NCBI GenBank assembly: GCA_020635715.1
Contig: JACJZG010000008.1
Location: 62,001-126,000 of the forward strand
From: Flavobacteriales bacterium
Lineage (GTDB): Bacteria; Bacteroidota; Bacteroidia; Flavobacteriales_F; PHOS-HE28
Reading direction: 5' to 3'
Length of the DNA stretch: 64,000 nucleotides
Below are positions 15,957-24,672 of this stretch, piece after piece. A program made the position numbers and the translations under genes. Every line of letters starts with the position of its first letter. The stretch's first letter is position 1. Under the pieces are notes generated by a model. That model did not search any database. It was given only the letters and a program-made list of their open reading frames with translations, and was not told the origin of the DNA.

Positions 15957-16436
15957 TCAGAGTATCTCATCAGGCATCCTCGTTAGGTCGATCTTGCCAT
16001 CGGCCCCGAACCATTTCGGTAGGCCCCAGTATATCTCCCGCTTCTTGTTCTTCCGCCCGCTGTCCAGCAGTTCTGGCGGGTCCGTTGCTCGGAACATCGC
16101 TGACGTCTGAACACTGAGGCGGCGTCGCAACTGCTCTGGAGTCATTCGCAGCGTTGGGTCGTATAGTTCGGTCGCCATCTCACCGGCCGTCATCACATGC
16201 CCGCGCATCTCCAGCAATTCCATGATGCGCGTTCGTATCCCACGGATACTGCCCTTGCTCGTTTCAACCAGTGTCTGCGGTCGATGTTCAATCACTGACG
16301 CATCACCACTGGTGTCCTCCAGGAACCGGATCGCGAAGTCGATACGGTCAAGGTCGACCCGGCTCCGCTGGAGTTGGTCCAGAACAGCCTGCCGTTGCCG
16401 ATGCAGCTCTCGTAGCTTCTTCTCGAAGTCGTCCAT
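15957..16436 (-). CDS. Unknown protein: coiled coil plus winged-helix-like region
   Basis: 159 residues from ATG 16436 (MDDFEKKLRELHRQRQ). Residues 1-45 form a charged heptad-like helix; residues 65-110 (IRTRIMELLEMRGHVMTAGEMATEL) look like the start of a winged helix; the C-terminal KNKKREIYWGLPKWFG resembles ends of restriction- or regulator-linked wHTH proteins. No catalytic motif. The alternative ATG 16451 would fall inside the -7 box, so 16436 is preferred. Possibly a DNA-binding protein of the islet; not certain. Confidence 0.6.
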   Translation of the reverse strand: MDDFEKKLRELHRQRQAVLDQLQRSRVDLDRIDFAIRFLEDTSGDASVIEHRPQTLVETSKGSIRGIRTRIMELLEMRGHVMTAGEMATELYDPTLRMTPEQLRRRLSVQTSAMFRATDPPELLDSGRKNKKREIYWGLPKWFGADGKIDLTRMPDEIL

Positions 16437-16444
16437 TGCGCCCA

Positions 16445-16452
16445 CAAACATA
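16445..16452 (-). promoter_or_regulatory. -7 box TATGTTTG before the gene at 15957-16436
   Basis: Exact TAnnTTTG on the minus strand, 8 nt before ATG 16436; decides against the upstream ATG at 16451. Confidence 0.55.
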
Positions 16453-16609
16453 CAATCGCAGAATCAGAAATGGAGCAGACGAATTCTCAACAAAATGATC
16501 CAACCTATTGATAATGTTAGACAATGAGCGCGAACGACTCGTCAGATTGTGGTGAACGGTTAACAGGGATCTTGATTTAAGATCGAAAATAGACTTACAT
16601 TAAGCCGAG

Positions 16610-16641
16610 GCAGGGTCTCCCGAGGAACGAGGGGACCCTGC
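16610..16641 (-). terminator. Hairpin downstream of pdxA
   Basis: 11-bp stem GCAGGGTCTCC/GGGGACCCTGC (one G-U) with a 10-nt loop, about 110 nt after the pdxA stop on the minus strand. No long T-run follows, so it could also be the islet boundary structure rather than an intrinsic terminator. Confidence 0.45.
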
Positions 16642-16754
16642 GACAATTGCTCGCGGTCAATCGAAATGGATGGCTCCGCTCCATGCAGCGTGAAGATAGC
16701 TGACCGGTTCTTAGCCGACTACGTGACATCAACCACGCAAGGTGGTCGACGCAA

Positions 16755-17834
16755 CTACACTTCCTTCCTTTCCTTCTCCCGCTTCTGAGGCTGCAAGGGG
16801 TTGACCCCGATGGTCTTGTACATCTCCCGGTTGCGGTGGATGTCCCCTGCCATCCATACAGCGGCGCGGAAACTGCCTTCGCTGGCCACGCCCTGCCCGG
16901 CGATATCGAGGCCGGTGCCGTGGTCCGGGCTGGTGCGCACGATGGGCAGGCCGGCTGTGAAGTTGACCCCGTGTCCGAAGCTGAGCGCCTTGAAGGGTGC
17001 CAACCCTTGGTCGTGGTACATGGCCAGCACACCGTCGAAATGCTTGTAGCTGCCGTTGCCGAAGAAGCCATCGGCGGCGTAAGGGCCCATGGCGGTGATG
17101 CCTTCGTCGTTCAGGCGGCGCACGGCCGGGGCGATGCGTTCCTTGTCCTCACTGCCGAGCGCACCTCCATCCCCGGCGTGGGGGTTGAGGCCGAGGAGGG
17201 CGATGCGCGGTGAAACGATGCCGAAGTCGCGCAGCAGGCTCTGGTGCAGCAGCCGTGCCTTCGCGATGATCCTATCCGTGGTGATCGCGTTCGCCACGTC
17301 CTTGATCGGGATGTGGCCGGTGACGGTGCCCACGCGCAAGCCATCGCCCACGAGCAGCATCAGTACTTCCCCATCGCCGCCTGCCAGATGCTGCAGGTAT
17401 TCGGTGTGGCCCGGATAGGCGAAACCGGCCTGTTGCATCGCGTGCTTGTCGATCGGCGCCGTCACCAGCACATCGATCTTGGCGCTCGCGAGGTCCTGGG
17501 CGGCCGCCTCCAAACTCTTGATCGCATAGGTGGCGAGCTGGCCTGAGGGTTTCCCGAACTCGATGGCCACGTCCTCCTCCCACACGTTCACCACGTTGAA
17601 TTTGCGGGGCACGGCATCGCGCGCATCGTTCACCCGTTGGAATTGCACATCATCCAGCTTCAAGGCCTTCCGGTGATGGCTCACCGCGTGGGCATTGGCG
17701 TACAGGATGGGCGTGATGTCCGTGTGCATGCGGCTGTCCTCGAAGCACTTCAACACCACTTCGATGCCGATGCCATTGAGGTCGCCGCAGGTGATCCCGA
17801 TGCGGAGGGGTTGGGTTTCGTGGTGCTGGGTCAT
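16755..17834 (-). CDS. pdxA: 4-hydroxythreonine-4-phosphate dehydrogenase
   Basis: 359 residues from ATG 17834 (MTQHHETQPLRIGITCGDLNGIG); the open frame to 17996 is not conserved. Metal- and NAD-dependent oxidation of 4-phosphohydroxy-L-threonine in the DXP-dependent PLP pathway. Metal-site histidines are visible in GHTEYL, NPHAGDGG and MYHDQGLAPFK; the TSPDHGTGLDIAG motif near the end is diagnostic. It follows pepA after 82 nt containing a repeat element. Confidence 0.95.
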   Translation of the reverse strand: MTQHHETQPLRIGITCGDLNGIGIEVVLKCFEDSRMHTDITPILYANAHAVSHHRKALKLDDVQFQRVNDARDAVPRKFNVVNVWEEDVAIEFGKPSGQLATYAIKSLEAAAQDLASAKIDVLVTAPIDKHAMQQAGFAYPGHTEYLQHLAGGDGEVLMLLVGDGLRVGTVTGHIPIKDVANAITTDRIIAKARLLHQSLLRDFGIVSPRIALLGLNPHAGDGGALGSEDKERIAPAVRRLNDEGITAMGPYAADGFFGNGSYKHFDGVLAMYHDQGLAPFKALSFGHGVNFTAGLPIVRTSPDHGTGLDIAGQGVASEGSFRAAVWMAGDIHRNREMYKTIGVNPLQPQKREKERKEV

Positions 17835-17841
17835 TTGATGG

Positions 17842-17902
17842 GTCGATCCGAAGGATCGACGGAACAGGTTCGCTTCGCGCTGCTCGCGATGACCGGTGTC
17901 AT
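17842..17902 (-). repeat. Dispersed-repeat-like palindromic element between pepA and pdxA
   Basis: On the minus strand it contains GTCATCGCGAGCAGCGCGAA followed by GCGAACC and then a perfect 8-bp hairpin GTCGATCC-TTC-GGATCGAC (17842-17860). The first part resembles the 'GTCATTGCGAGC.GCGAAGC' intergenic repeat that is common in several phyla (recalled, not searched). It lies in the transcribed gap and could fold in the pepA-pdxA mRNA. Confidence 0.5.
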
Positions 17903-17916
17903 CGCTCGGAAAAGGA

Positions 17917-19350
17917 TCAACGCTTCGCGCGCTGCTTGATGAATTCGTAGAAGAGCCGCACGCCCACGCCCGTGCCGCCTTTCGGACGGTAGCCATCCTT
18001 GCGGTTCAGGAAGGCGGGTCCGGCGATATCCAGGTGGATGTAGGGATGCGTGGTGAAGCGCGCCAGGAATTTCCCGGCGGTCTGTGCACCGGCCAGGTCG
18101 CTGCCGAGGTTCTTGATGTCCGCGATGTCGCTCTTGATCTCCTCGTCGTACTCCTCCCAGAAAGGAAGCCGGGCGGTGCGCTCGAAGACCGTTTCCCCGG
18201 CGGCCTCCAGGCGGCTGAAGGCGTTCTCGTCCGCCGTGCCCATCACCACCGTGCCGTAGGTGCCGATGGCACGCATGGCGGCTCCCGTGAGCGTGGCGAT
18301 GCTCATCACCAGCTCGGGCTTGTAGCGTTCGCCATAGCTCAGCGCGTCGGCGAGGATCAGCCGGCCTTCGGCGTCGGTGTTCATCACTTCCACCGTCAGG
18401 CCGCTGTGCATGCGTATCACATCGCCCGGTGCATAGGCATTGCCACCGGGCCGGTTGTCCGTGGCGGGCACCAGGCCGATCACGTGCACGGGCAGCTCCT
18501 GCTTGGCCACCAGGGCGATGGCGCAGGCCACGGCGGCGGCACCGGCCATGTCGCACTTCATCTGGTCCATGCTGTTGGGCGTGGGCTTCAGGCTGAGGCC
18601 GCCGGTGTCGTAGACCACGCCCTTGCCCACCAGCACGATCGGCTTCTTGTTCACCGCGTTCTTCGGCTTCCACTCCAGCACGCTGAAGGTGGGTGGGTCG
18701 AGGCTGCCCTTGTTCACCGCGAGCAGGCCTCCCATCCCGAGCGCTTCGATCCGTGCCTTCTCCATCACCTCCACCTTGAAGCCGGAGCTCTTGGCCAATG
18801 TCCTGATCTCGGCACCCAACTGCACCGCATTGAGGAAGCTCACCGGTTCGTTCACCAGGTCGCGGGCCACGCAGGTGGCGTCCACGATGTCCTCCAGTTC
18901 TTCCACGGCCTTGGTGCTCACCTCCTTGGCCACGATGGACAGCTTCTCCATGGTGGGGGCACCTTTCTCATCGCTCTTGTACTTGCGGAAGGCGTAGTTC
19001 CCGAGCGCCACACCTTCGGCCAGGGCCAGGGTGAGTTCCGCATCGTCCTGTGAGCTGATGAGCTGGGCTTCCGTCCGTTTCGCGGCGTTGAGCCGGGCCA
19101 CCATCGCATCGCCCCCGCGCCGTGCCGTCTCCAGCTGCCTGGACCGACCGGCCTCCTGGATCAAGTGCACCATCACCAGCCGACCGCTCACGTCGCAAAG
19201 GGCCAGCTGAGGGTCGGCGTTGAGCTGTTCGATCAGGTATTGCCGGTCCCCGCGCTCGAGGTCCAGCGTGCGCAGCTGGCCTACATCGCTGAGGATGACG
19301 AGGGTATCCCGTGCCGCAGCGGGTCGCGTGCTCTTGGAAAGGGTGATCAT
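17917..19350 (-). CDS. pepA: Leucyl aminopeptidase (M17)
   Basis: 477 residues from ATG 19350 (MITLSKSTRPA), 22 nt after a -7 box; the open frame to 19452 is not used. Two-metal cytosolic exopeptidase releasing N-terminal amino acids. The C-terminal catalytic domain has VGKGVVYDTGGLSLKP (Lys/Asp ligands), DMAGAAAV, and the signature NTDAEGRLILADAL. Bacteroidota-type N-terminal domain, more divergent. Probably cotranscribed with pdxA. Confidence 0.93.
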   Translation of the reverse strand: MITLSKSTRPAAARDTLVILSDVGQLRTLDLERGDRQYLIEQLNADPQLALCDVSGRLVMVHLIQEAGRSRQLETARRGGDAMVARLNAAKRTEAQLISSQDDAELTLALAEGVALGNYAFRKYKSDEKGAPTMEKLSIVAKEVSTKAVEELEDIVDATCVARDLVNEPVSFLNAVQLGAEIRTLAKSSGFKVEVMEKARIEALGMGGLLAVNKGSLDPPTFSVLEWKPKNAVNKKPIVLVGKGVVYDTGGLSLKPTPNSMDQMKCDMAGAAAVACAIALVAKQELPVHVIGLVPATDNRPGGNAYAPGDVIRMHSGLTVEVMNTDAEGRLILADALSYGERYKPELVMSIATLTGAAMRAIGTYGTVVMGTADENAFSRLEAAGETVFERTARLPFWEEYDEEIKSDIADIKNLGSDLAGAQTAGKFLARFTTHPYIHLDIAGPAFLNRKDGYRPKGGTGVGVRLFYEFIKQRAKR

Positions 19351-19372
19351 CGCGGTGGAGGAATGGGTGGGC

Positions 19373-19380
19373 CGAAGATA
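19373..19380 (-). promoter_or_regulatory. -7 box TATCTTCG for pepA
   Basis: TAnnTTCG variant, 22 nt before ATG 19350 on the minus strand; supports that start. Confidence 0.5.
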
Positions 19381-19504
19381 GCCGTCCACGGGTAGCAGCC
19401 CTGTTGGGTCCCGATCGGGCCCCGCGGCCGGGGAACGTGCGCAATGGTACATCCAACGGATGCGTTCTCCGGTGGCGGAATGCCGTACTTTGTACGGTCA
19501 ACGG

Positions 19505-22120
19505 ATGCGAGCACTTCGTACGCTTCTATTTCTGGTCCTATGGGGGTCAGTTTCCCTGGCACATGCCACCCACAACCGGGCGGGGGAGATCATCGTGTGC
19601 CACCTTGAAGGGCTGCGCTACGAGATCAAGGTGATCACTCATACCAAACTGAGTGCTCCGGCGGACCGGCCCGAGCTGGAGATCAACTATGGCGACTCGC
19701 CCATATGGGACACCATCGCGCGCACGAACATCCAGGACTTCCCGGCCCAGGACCTGCGGCGGAGCGAGTACGTGACCACCCACCTGTACGCGGGTCCGGG
19801 TGACTTCCAGATCATGATCGATGACCTCAACCGCAATGGCGGGGTCATCAACGTGCCGAACTCCATCGCGCAATCGTTCAGCGTGCAGACCTTGTTGCGG
19901 ATCTCTCCGCTCACCGGCAGCAACTGCTCCCCGCGCTTCCTCAACTCGCCCATCCAGGACGCCTGCCTCAACCAACCGTGGGTGCACAATCCGGTGGCCT
20001 TTGATCCGGACGGGGACAGCCTGTCATTCGAACCGACGGTCTGCCTCGGACGTTTCGGACTGCCCATCGCGGGATACACCTTCCCCGGCCCCAATTACGG
20101 CATCGACCCGGTCACCGGGACCATCACCTGGAACGCGCCCTCGCTAGCCGGGGAGTACAACATCGCCTTCATTGTGCATGAGTGGCGCCTGGTGAACGGG
20201 GTATGGCGCGAGCTGGGCTACGTGATCCGCGATATGCAGATCACCGTGGTGCCCTGCAACAACCAACCACCGGTGATCAGTGCACAGAACGATACCTGCA
20301 TCCTGGCCGGCACCCAGTTGAACTTCACCGTGCAGGCATCGGATCCGAACAGTAACCAGGCCATTACCCTCGAGGCGCTGGGTCAGCCCTTCACCCTGGC
20401 CAGTTCGCCCGCCAGCTTCGTGGAACCCTCGCCGGGGGATCCGGTGAACGGGATCTTCAATTGGAACACCAACTGTTCCCATGTGCGGTCACAGCCGTAC
20501 CTGCTCGTGTTCAACGCCACGGACAACTGGCAACCGGTGCAGTTGCAGGCCTACGAGACCATGATGGTGAAGGTGGTGGGTCCTGCCCCGGAGAACCCAT
20601 CGGCCACGGCGTCCGGCAATTCGATCGAACTGCAATGGGATGCAAGCGTGTGCGACAATGTCGTGAGCTACCTGATCTACCGTCGCACCGGATCCTATGG
20701 CTTCGTGCCCGGCCATTGCGAGCTGGGCGTACCGGCCTACACGGGGTACACGCTGATCGGCACCAACACCGGCCTGAACAATACCAGCTACGTGGATGAT
20801 GCCGGCCTGGTGATCGGCAATGCGTATTGCTACATGGTGGTGGCGGTCTTCCCCGATGGTGCGCAGAGCTATGCGAGCGTGGAGTTCTGTGCCCTGCTGG
20901 ACAGGCAGGTGCCGGTGATGACGAAGGTGAGCGTGGGGGTTACGGATGTGGCTGCGGGTGTCGACACGGTTGAATGGAGCAATGCCTACGACCTGGACAC
21001 CATTGCACGACCCGGGCCGTACCGCTTCAACCTGTATCGCAGTGCGGGGCTCACGACGGCTACGGAGCTGATCTGGACGAGCCCGACGCACCCTTTCCTG
21101 GCCCATCCGGATACGAGCTTCATCGTGACCGGGCTCAATACGGCGACGCAGCCCTACGTGTACCGGGTGGAGTTGATCGGTCGAGCGAACGATGCGGAGC
21201 CGGATGTGATCGGCAGCAGCAGTCCCGCCTCCTCCGTCTTCATCAATGCGGAACCCGATGATGAACAGCTCACGATCTCCTGGAACTTGAACGTCCCTTG
21301 GATGAACAGCTCCTACGAGGTGTTCCGGGATGTTGGAGGCACCTGGACCTCGGTCGGCACCAGCACCACCACAAGCTTCGTGGACACCGGTCTGGTTAAC
21401 GGACAGACATACTGCTATCTGGTGATCAGTACAGGTGCCTATAGTGATGCATCCATTGTTTCGCCCCTGCTGAACTGGAGCCAGGAGGTCTGTGGCACCC
21501 CCGTGGATCGGACACCGCCCTGTGCGCCCACGGTGCAGATCGACAATGATTGTGAGCGACCGCTCAACACCCTTACCTGGAACAACCCGAACGAGAGCTG
21601 TGCGGACGATACCGAGGGTTACCGCATCTACTTCACCGACAGTATCAGTGGGGCCTTCCAGCTGATCGCCTCCATCAGTGGTGCGGAGAACACCACCTAT
21701 GAGCACGTGAACGGCAGCTCGGTGGCCGGCTGCTACCAGGTGACCGCACTGGATTCCACCGGCAATGAGAGCGCCTTCGTGGAACCCGTGTGCGGCGACA
21801 ATTGTCCAGCGTACAGCCTGCCCAACATCTTCACCCCGAACAACGACGGGACCAATGACCTCTTTGGTCCTTTCCCCTACCGTGGGGTGGACCGGATCGA
21901 TCTGCAGGTGTTCAACCGCTGGGGCAAGGTGGTCTTCTCCACCACCGATCCGGACATCGACTGGCCGGGCACCTACCTGGATACGAGCGAGCCGCTGCCC
22001 GATGGTGTGTACTACTACCTCTGCCTGGTCACCTTCACACGCCTCGCTGGGGAAGAGCTGATCGAGCTGAAAGGCTACGTGCATATCCAGGGTAGTGGGG
22101 TACGAGGCAACGTCAACTGA
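19505..22120 (+). CDS. Surface protein with fibronectin-like domains and T9SS type B sorting domain
   Basis: 871 residues from ATG 19505 (MRALRTLLFLVLWGSVSLAHA, a signal peptide). It begins with a conserved NRAGEIIVCHLEGLRYEI region seen in large Bacteroidota adhesin-like proteins, has cadherin/Ig-like repeats (PVAFDPDGDSLSFEP, QASDPNSNQ), then fibronectin III-like repeats around residues 370-780 (PSATASGNSIELQWD, ETYCYLV-type strands), and ends in the gliding-motility-associated domain (LPNIFTPNNDGTNDLFGPF ... FNRWGKVVF). Expected to be exported by Sec and T9SS and displayed on the surface. Its TGA overlaps the ribE ATG by 1 nt. Confidence 0.88.
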   Translation: MRALRTLLFLVLWGSVSLAHATHNRAGEIIVCHLEGLRYEIKVITHTKLSAPADRPELEINYGDSPIWDTIARTNIQDFPAQDLRRSEYVTTHLYAGPGDFQIMIDDLNRNGGVINVPNSIAQSFSVQTLLRISPLTGSNCSPRFLNSPIQDACLNQPWVHNPVAFDPDGDSLSFEPTVCLGRFGLPIAGYTFPGPNYGIDPVTGTITWNAPSLAGEYNIAFIVHEWRLVNGVWRELGYVIRDMQITVVPCNNQPPVISAQNDTCILAGTQLNFTVQASDPNSNQAITLEALGQPFTLASSPASFVEPSPGDPVNGIFNWNTNCSHVRSQPYLLVFNATDNWQPVQLQAYETMMVKVVGPAPENPSATASGNSIELQWDASVCDNVVSYLIYRRTGSYGFVPGHCELGVPAYTGYTLIGTNTGLNNTSYVDDAGLVIGNAYCYMVVAVFPDGAQSYASVEFCALLDRQVPVMTKVSVGVTDVAAGVDTVEWSNAYDLDTIARPGPYRFNLYRSAGLTTATELIWTSPTHPFLAHPDTSFIVTGLNTATQPYVYRVELIGRANDAEPDVIGSSSPASSVFINAEPDDEQLTISWNLNVPWMNSSYEVFRDVGGTWTSVGTSTTTSFVDTGLVNGQTYCYLVISTGAYSDASIVSPLLNWSQEVCGTPVDRTPPCAPTVQIDNDCERPLNTLTWNNPNESCADDTEGYRIYFTDSISGAFQLIASISGAENTTYEHVNGSSVAGCYQVTALDSTGNESAFVEPVCGDNCPAYSLPNIFTPNNDGTNDLFGPFPYRGVDRIDLQVFNRWGKVVFSTTDPDIDWPGTYLDTSEPLPDGVYYYLCLVTFTRLAGEELIELKGYVHIQGSGVRGNVN

Positions 22121-22701
22121 TGTTCACCGGGATCGTCGAGGCAGTTGGGGAGGTGGTGGCCGTGCGGAACGCAGGCTCCAACCGGACCTTCACCATCCGG
22201 GCCGCCATGGCACCCGAATTGAAGGTCGACCAGAGCGTGGCGCATGAAGGGGTCTGCCTCACGGTGGAGTCCATCGATGCGGACCGGTACGAGGTGACGG
22301 CGGTGAAGGAGACCCTGGACCGTACGAACCTCGGCAGTTGGGTGAACGGCTCCATGGTGAACCTGGAACGTTGCCTGCGCCTCGGCGATCGGCTTGACGG
22401 ACACATGGTGCAGGGCCATGTGGATGCCACGGTCCGCTGTGTGGAGGTGCACGACCAGAACGGTTCGTGGACCTATGGGTTCGAGCTCCCTGTGGAACGC
22501 GAGCTGCTCGTGGAGAAGGGGAGTGTGTGCCTCAACGGGGTGAGCCTGACGGTGGCCTCGTTGCACGAACAGGGGTTCAGTGTGGCCATCATCCCATACA
22601 CGCATGCACATACGACCTTCCGCGTGTTGAAGGCCGGTGATCGGGTGAACGTGGAGTTCGACGTGCTCGGGAAGTACGTGCGACGCATGCTCGCCCGCTG
22701 A
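22120..22701 (+). CDS. ribE: Riboflavin synthase, alpha chain
   Basis: 193 residues. Dismutates two 6,7-dimethyl-8-ribityllumazines to riboflavin and 5-amino-6-ribitylaminouracil. The family start MFTGIVEAVGEV is exact; two lumazine-binding halves follow (first containing SVAHEGVCLTVESID, second GSVCLNGVSLTVASL). Length is slightly short of the usual 195-215. Translationally linked to the upstream surface protein (TGATG) though functionally unrelated. Confidence 0.95.
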   Translation: MFTGIVEAVGEVVAVRNAGSNRTFTIRAAMAPELKVDQSVAHEGVCLTVESIDADRYEVTAVKETLDRTNLGSWVNGSMVNLERCLRLGDRLDGHMVQGHVDATVRCVEVHDQNGSWTYGFELPVERELLVEKGSVCLNGVSLTVASLHEQGFSVAIIPYTHAHTTFRVLKAGDRVNVEFDVLGKYVRRMLAR

Positions 22702-24633
22702 TCACCACTTCACGAATGGCATGCTCCAGCTGCGGTCCGCCGCGTGCACGCGGGCGATGTAGCGACCCTGGGCCAGTGTGGGGACCATCAGCTCGATGCG
22801 TTGGTCGCTGATGACGCGGGTGTCCCGCTGCTGGATCCGACCGGCCACATCAAGGATGTCCACCTGCACTGTTCCCGAATACAGGGTACCGAAGTAGATG
22901 TTCAGTGCCTCCGTTGCGGGGGATGGATACAGGATGGGGCCTTCGGACGTGAAGGCCGGTCCGGGCACATGGAGCACCAGGTTCTGCCCACTGAGGATCC
23001 AGAGCTCCGGATCAAGCAGCAGGCTGTCCGGCACGAAGGATGGATGGATCGTGAACTCCTGACCGCTGAACGTGTGCTGCAACACGACCGTGGTGTCCCG
23101 GTCGTTGTTCTTGAGCTTTATCGGCACGGGCATGGCGTAGAAGTCGACGCTGGGGTGTGAGGTGGTCTGGTCAAGCCGGATGGTCAGTGCATCGGCGCCG
23201 GTGTATCCCCATGACAACACATAGGTCGGGTGTCCCTGGCCGGCGTACCAGTTGGCCATGAACGTTGTCAGGTCCGATCCACTGGTGCCTTCGAGATGCG
23301 CGACCAGGTCTTCGGTGTACGCCGAGGAATGGCGGATGGCGGGGTCAGCGAGGTAGTTGCGGATCCCGTTGTAGAAGGCTTCATCGCCACACACCCAGCG
23401 CAACATGTGCACGAGGTAGGCGCCCTTGGCATAGGTCAACCGGCTGCTGAATAGCCGACCGGTCGTCAAGGTGTCCGTCACGCGCACACTACCGTCCGGA
23501 AGGGCGGTGATGAGGTCGCGCCAGGCCCGTTTGAACGGCAGCCAGTACTGCGGTGCGAGGTGTTCGTAACACAGTCCGCTGAGGTAGGTGGCGAAGCCCT
23601 CGTTCAACCAGAGGTCCTCCCAGCTCGCGCAGGTCACCATGTCGCCGAACCATTGATGCGCCAGTTCGTGCGCGATCAGCTCGTAGTTGAAGTTCCCGAC
23701 GAAGCTCATGGTCTGGTGCTCCATTCCGCCCCCCCAGCCGAATTGCGCGTGCCCGTACTTCTCGTCCGCGAAGGGATAAGCGCCGAACAGCTGGCTGTAC
23801 AACTGCATCTGGGCGATCGCGTCCGGGGCGCCCGCCTGCGCCGCGGCAAGGTCCTCTGGGAACACGTAGTTCAGCAGGTCCACCGTGGTGTTCTCCAAGG
23901 GTACGGACAGGCTGAAGGCGGTGTAGTTGGTGATCGCGAAGGCGACCAGATAGTAGTTGATGGGATGGCGGTGCCGCCAGTGATGACGGACCGTTCCGTC
24001 GCCCAGGGATGTTTCCGCCACGAGGATCCCATTGCTCGCGACTCGTTGCCCTGCTGGTCCCGTCACCAACATATCCGAAGAGTCCGCCTTGTCGTTGAGG
24101 TCCTGTTTGCAGGGCCACCAGTCCAGCGCACCGTAGGGTTCGGACAAGGTCCAGATGATCGGGCTGCCCTGGTGCGTGGACTGTACGAAGGAGCCAAAGC
24201 CCGAGCTGCCCGGTTCGCCACCATAGTGCACGGTCAGGGAATCGAGGGTGGTGGGAGGCAGCGGCTGCGGAAGGTGGATGATGAGTTGCTGGCCCAGATG
24301 ATCGAACGAGAGGGCTTGGCCGTTCCGTTCCACGCCGGTCACCATCAACGCATCGGCCAGGTCCAGGACGATGCTGTCCAGTTCGACCAAGGCGACGAAG
24401 TGGTGGGTCACATCCCCTTCGATCGCGCGCACCGCCGGGTCCACGGCCAGTTCCAGTCTGTGGTAACGCATGTCGTAACCACGTGAGGGTCCGGCGTAGA
24501 TCGACTTTGGCGCGCCCCGATGGCCGAGGGATTCACTGTGCGCGATGCCCTGCAGCTCTGCCTTCTCAAGCAGGGATTGCCCGGATAGCGGAGTGGTGGC
24601 ACACGCGACGATCAACGGAAGCCAACGACGCAT
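22702..24633 (-). CDS. M1 family metallopeptidase with T9SS type A sorting domain
   Basis: 643 residues from ATG 24633 (MRRWLPLIVACATTPLSG..., a signal peptide). Zinc aminopeptidase fold: substrate motif GGGMEH near residue 302, zinc-binding HELAH near 322 and the distal Glu in LNEGFATY 18 residues on. The usual M1 C-terminal helical domain is replaced by a short beta region and a type A T9SS domain starting LYPSPATEALNIYF and ending RSWSMPFVKW. Expected to be a cell-surface or released aminopeptidase. Its stop abuts the ribE stop with no intervening base. Confidence 0.9.
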   Translation of the reverse strand: MRRWLPLIVACATTPLSGQSLLEKAELQGIAHSESLGHRGAPKSIYAGPSRGYDMRYHRLELAVDPAVRAIEGDVTHHFVALVELDSIVLDLADALMVTGVERNGQALSFDHLGQQLIIHLPQPLPPTTLDSLTVHYGGEPGSSGFGSFVQSTHQGSPIIWTLSEPYGALDWWPCKQDLNDKADSSDMLVTGPAGQRVASNGILVAETSLGDGTVRHHWRHRHPINYYLVAFAITNYTAFSLSVPLENTTVDLLNYVFPEDLAAAQAGAPDAIAQMQLYSQLFGAYPFADEKYGHAQFGWGGGMEHQTMSFVGNFNYELIAHELAHQWFGDMVTCASWEDLWLNEGFATYLSGLCYEHLAPQYWLPFKRAWRDLITALPDGSVRVTDTLTTGRLFSSRLTYAKGAYLVHMLRWVCGDEAFYNGIRNYLADPAIRHSSAYTEDLVAHLEGTSGSDLTTFMANWYAGQGHPTYVLSWGYTGADALTIRLDQTTSHPSVDFYAMPVPIKLKNNDRDTTVVLQHTFSGQEFTIHPSFVPDSLLLDPELWILSGQNLVLHVPGPAFTSEGPILYPSPATEALNIYFGTLYSGTVQVDILDVAGRIQQRDTRVISDQRIELMVPTLAQGRYIARVHAADRSWSMPFVKW

Positions 24634-24672
24634 ACCATGAAGATACGCCATCGGGGCGGCGGTAGGGACGGG

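Noticed and set aside
15572..15970. 132-codon minus-strand frame covering the tRNA-like sequence
   Set aside because: Ser/Arg-rich translation without family features; the RNA-like fold explains the conserved-looking part better.
17835..17996. N-terminal extension of pdxA
   Set aside because: The conserved protein starts at ATG 17834, and the extension overlaps a repeat and the end of pepA.
20489..22084. 531-codon minus-strand frame
   Set aside because: Antisense to the T9SS type B surface protein, which has a clear signal peptide and sorting domain.
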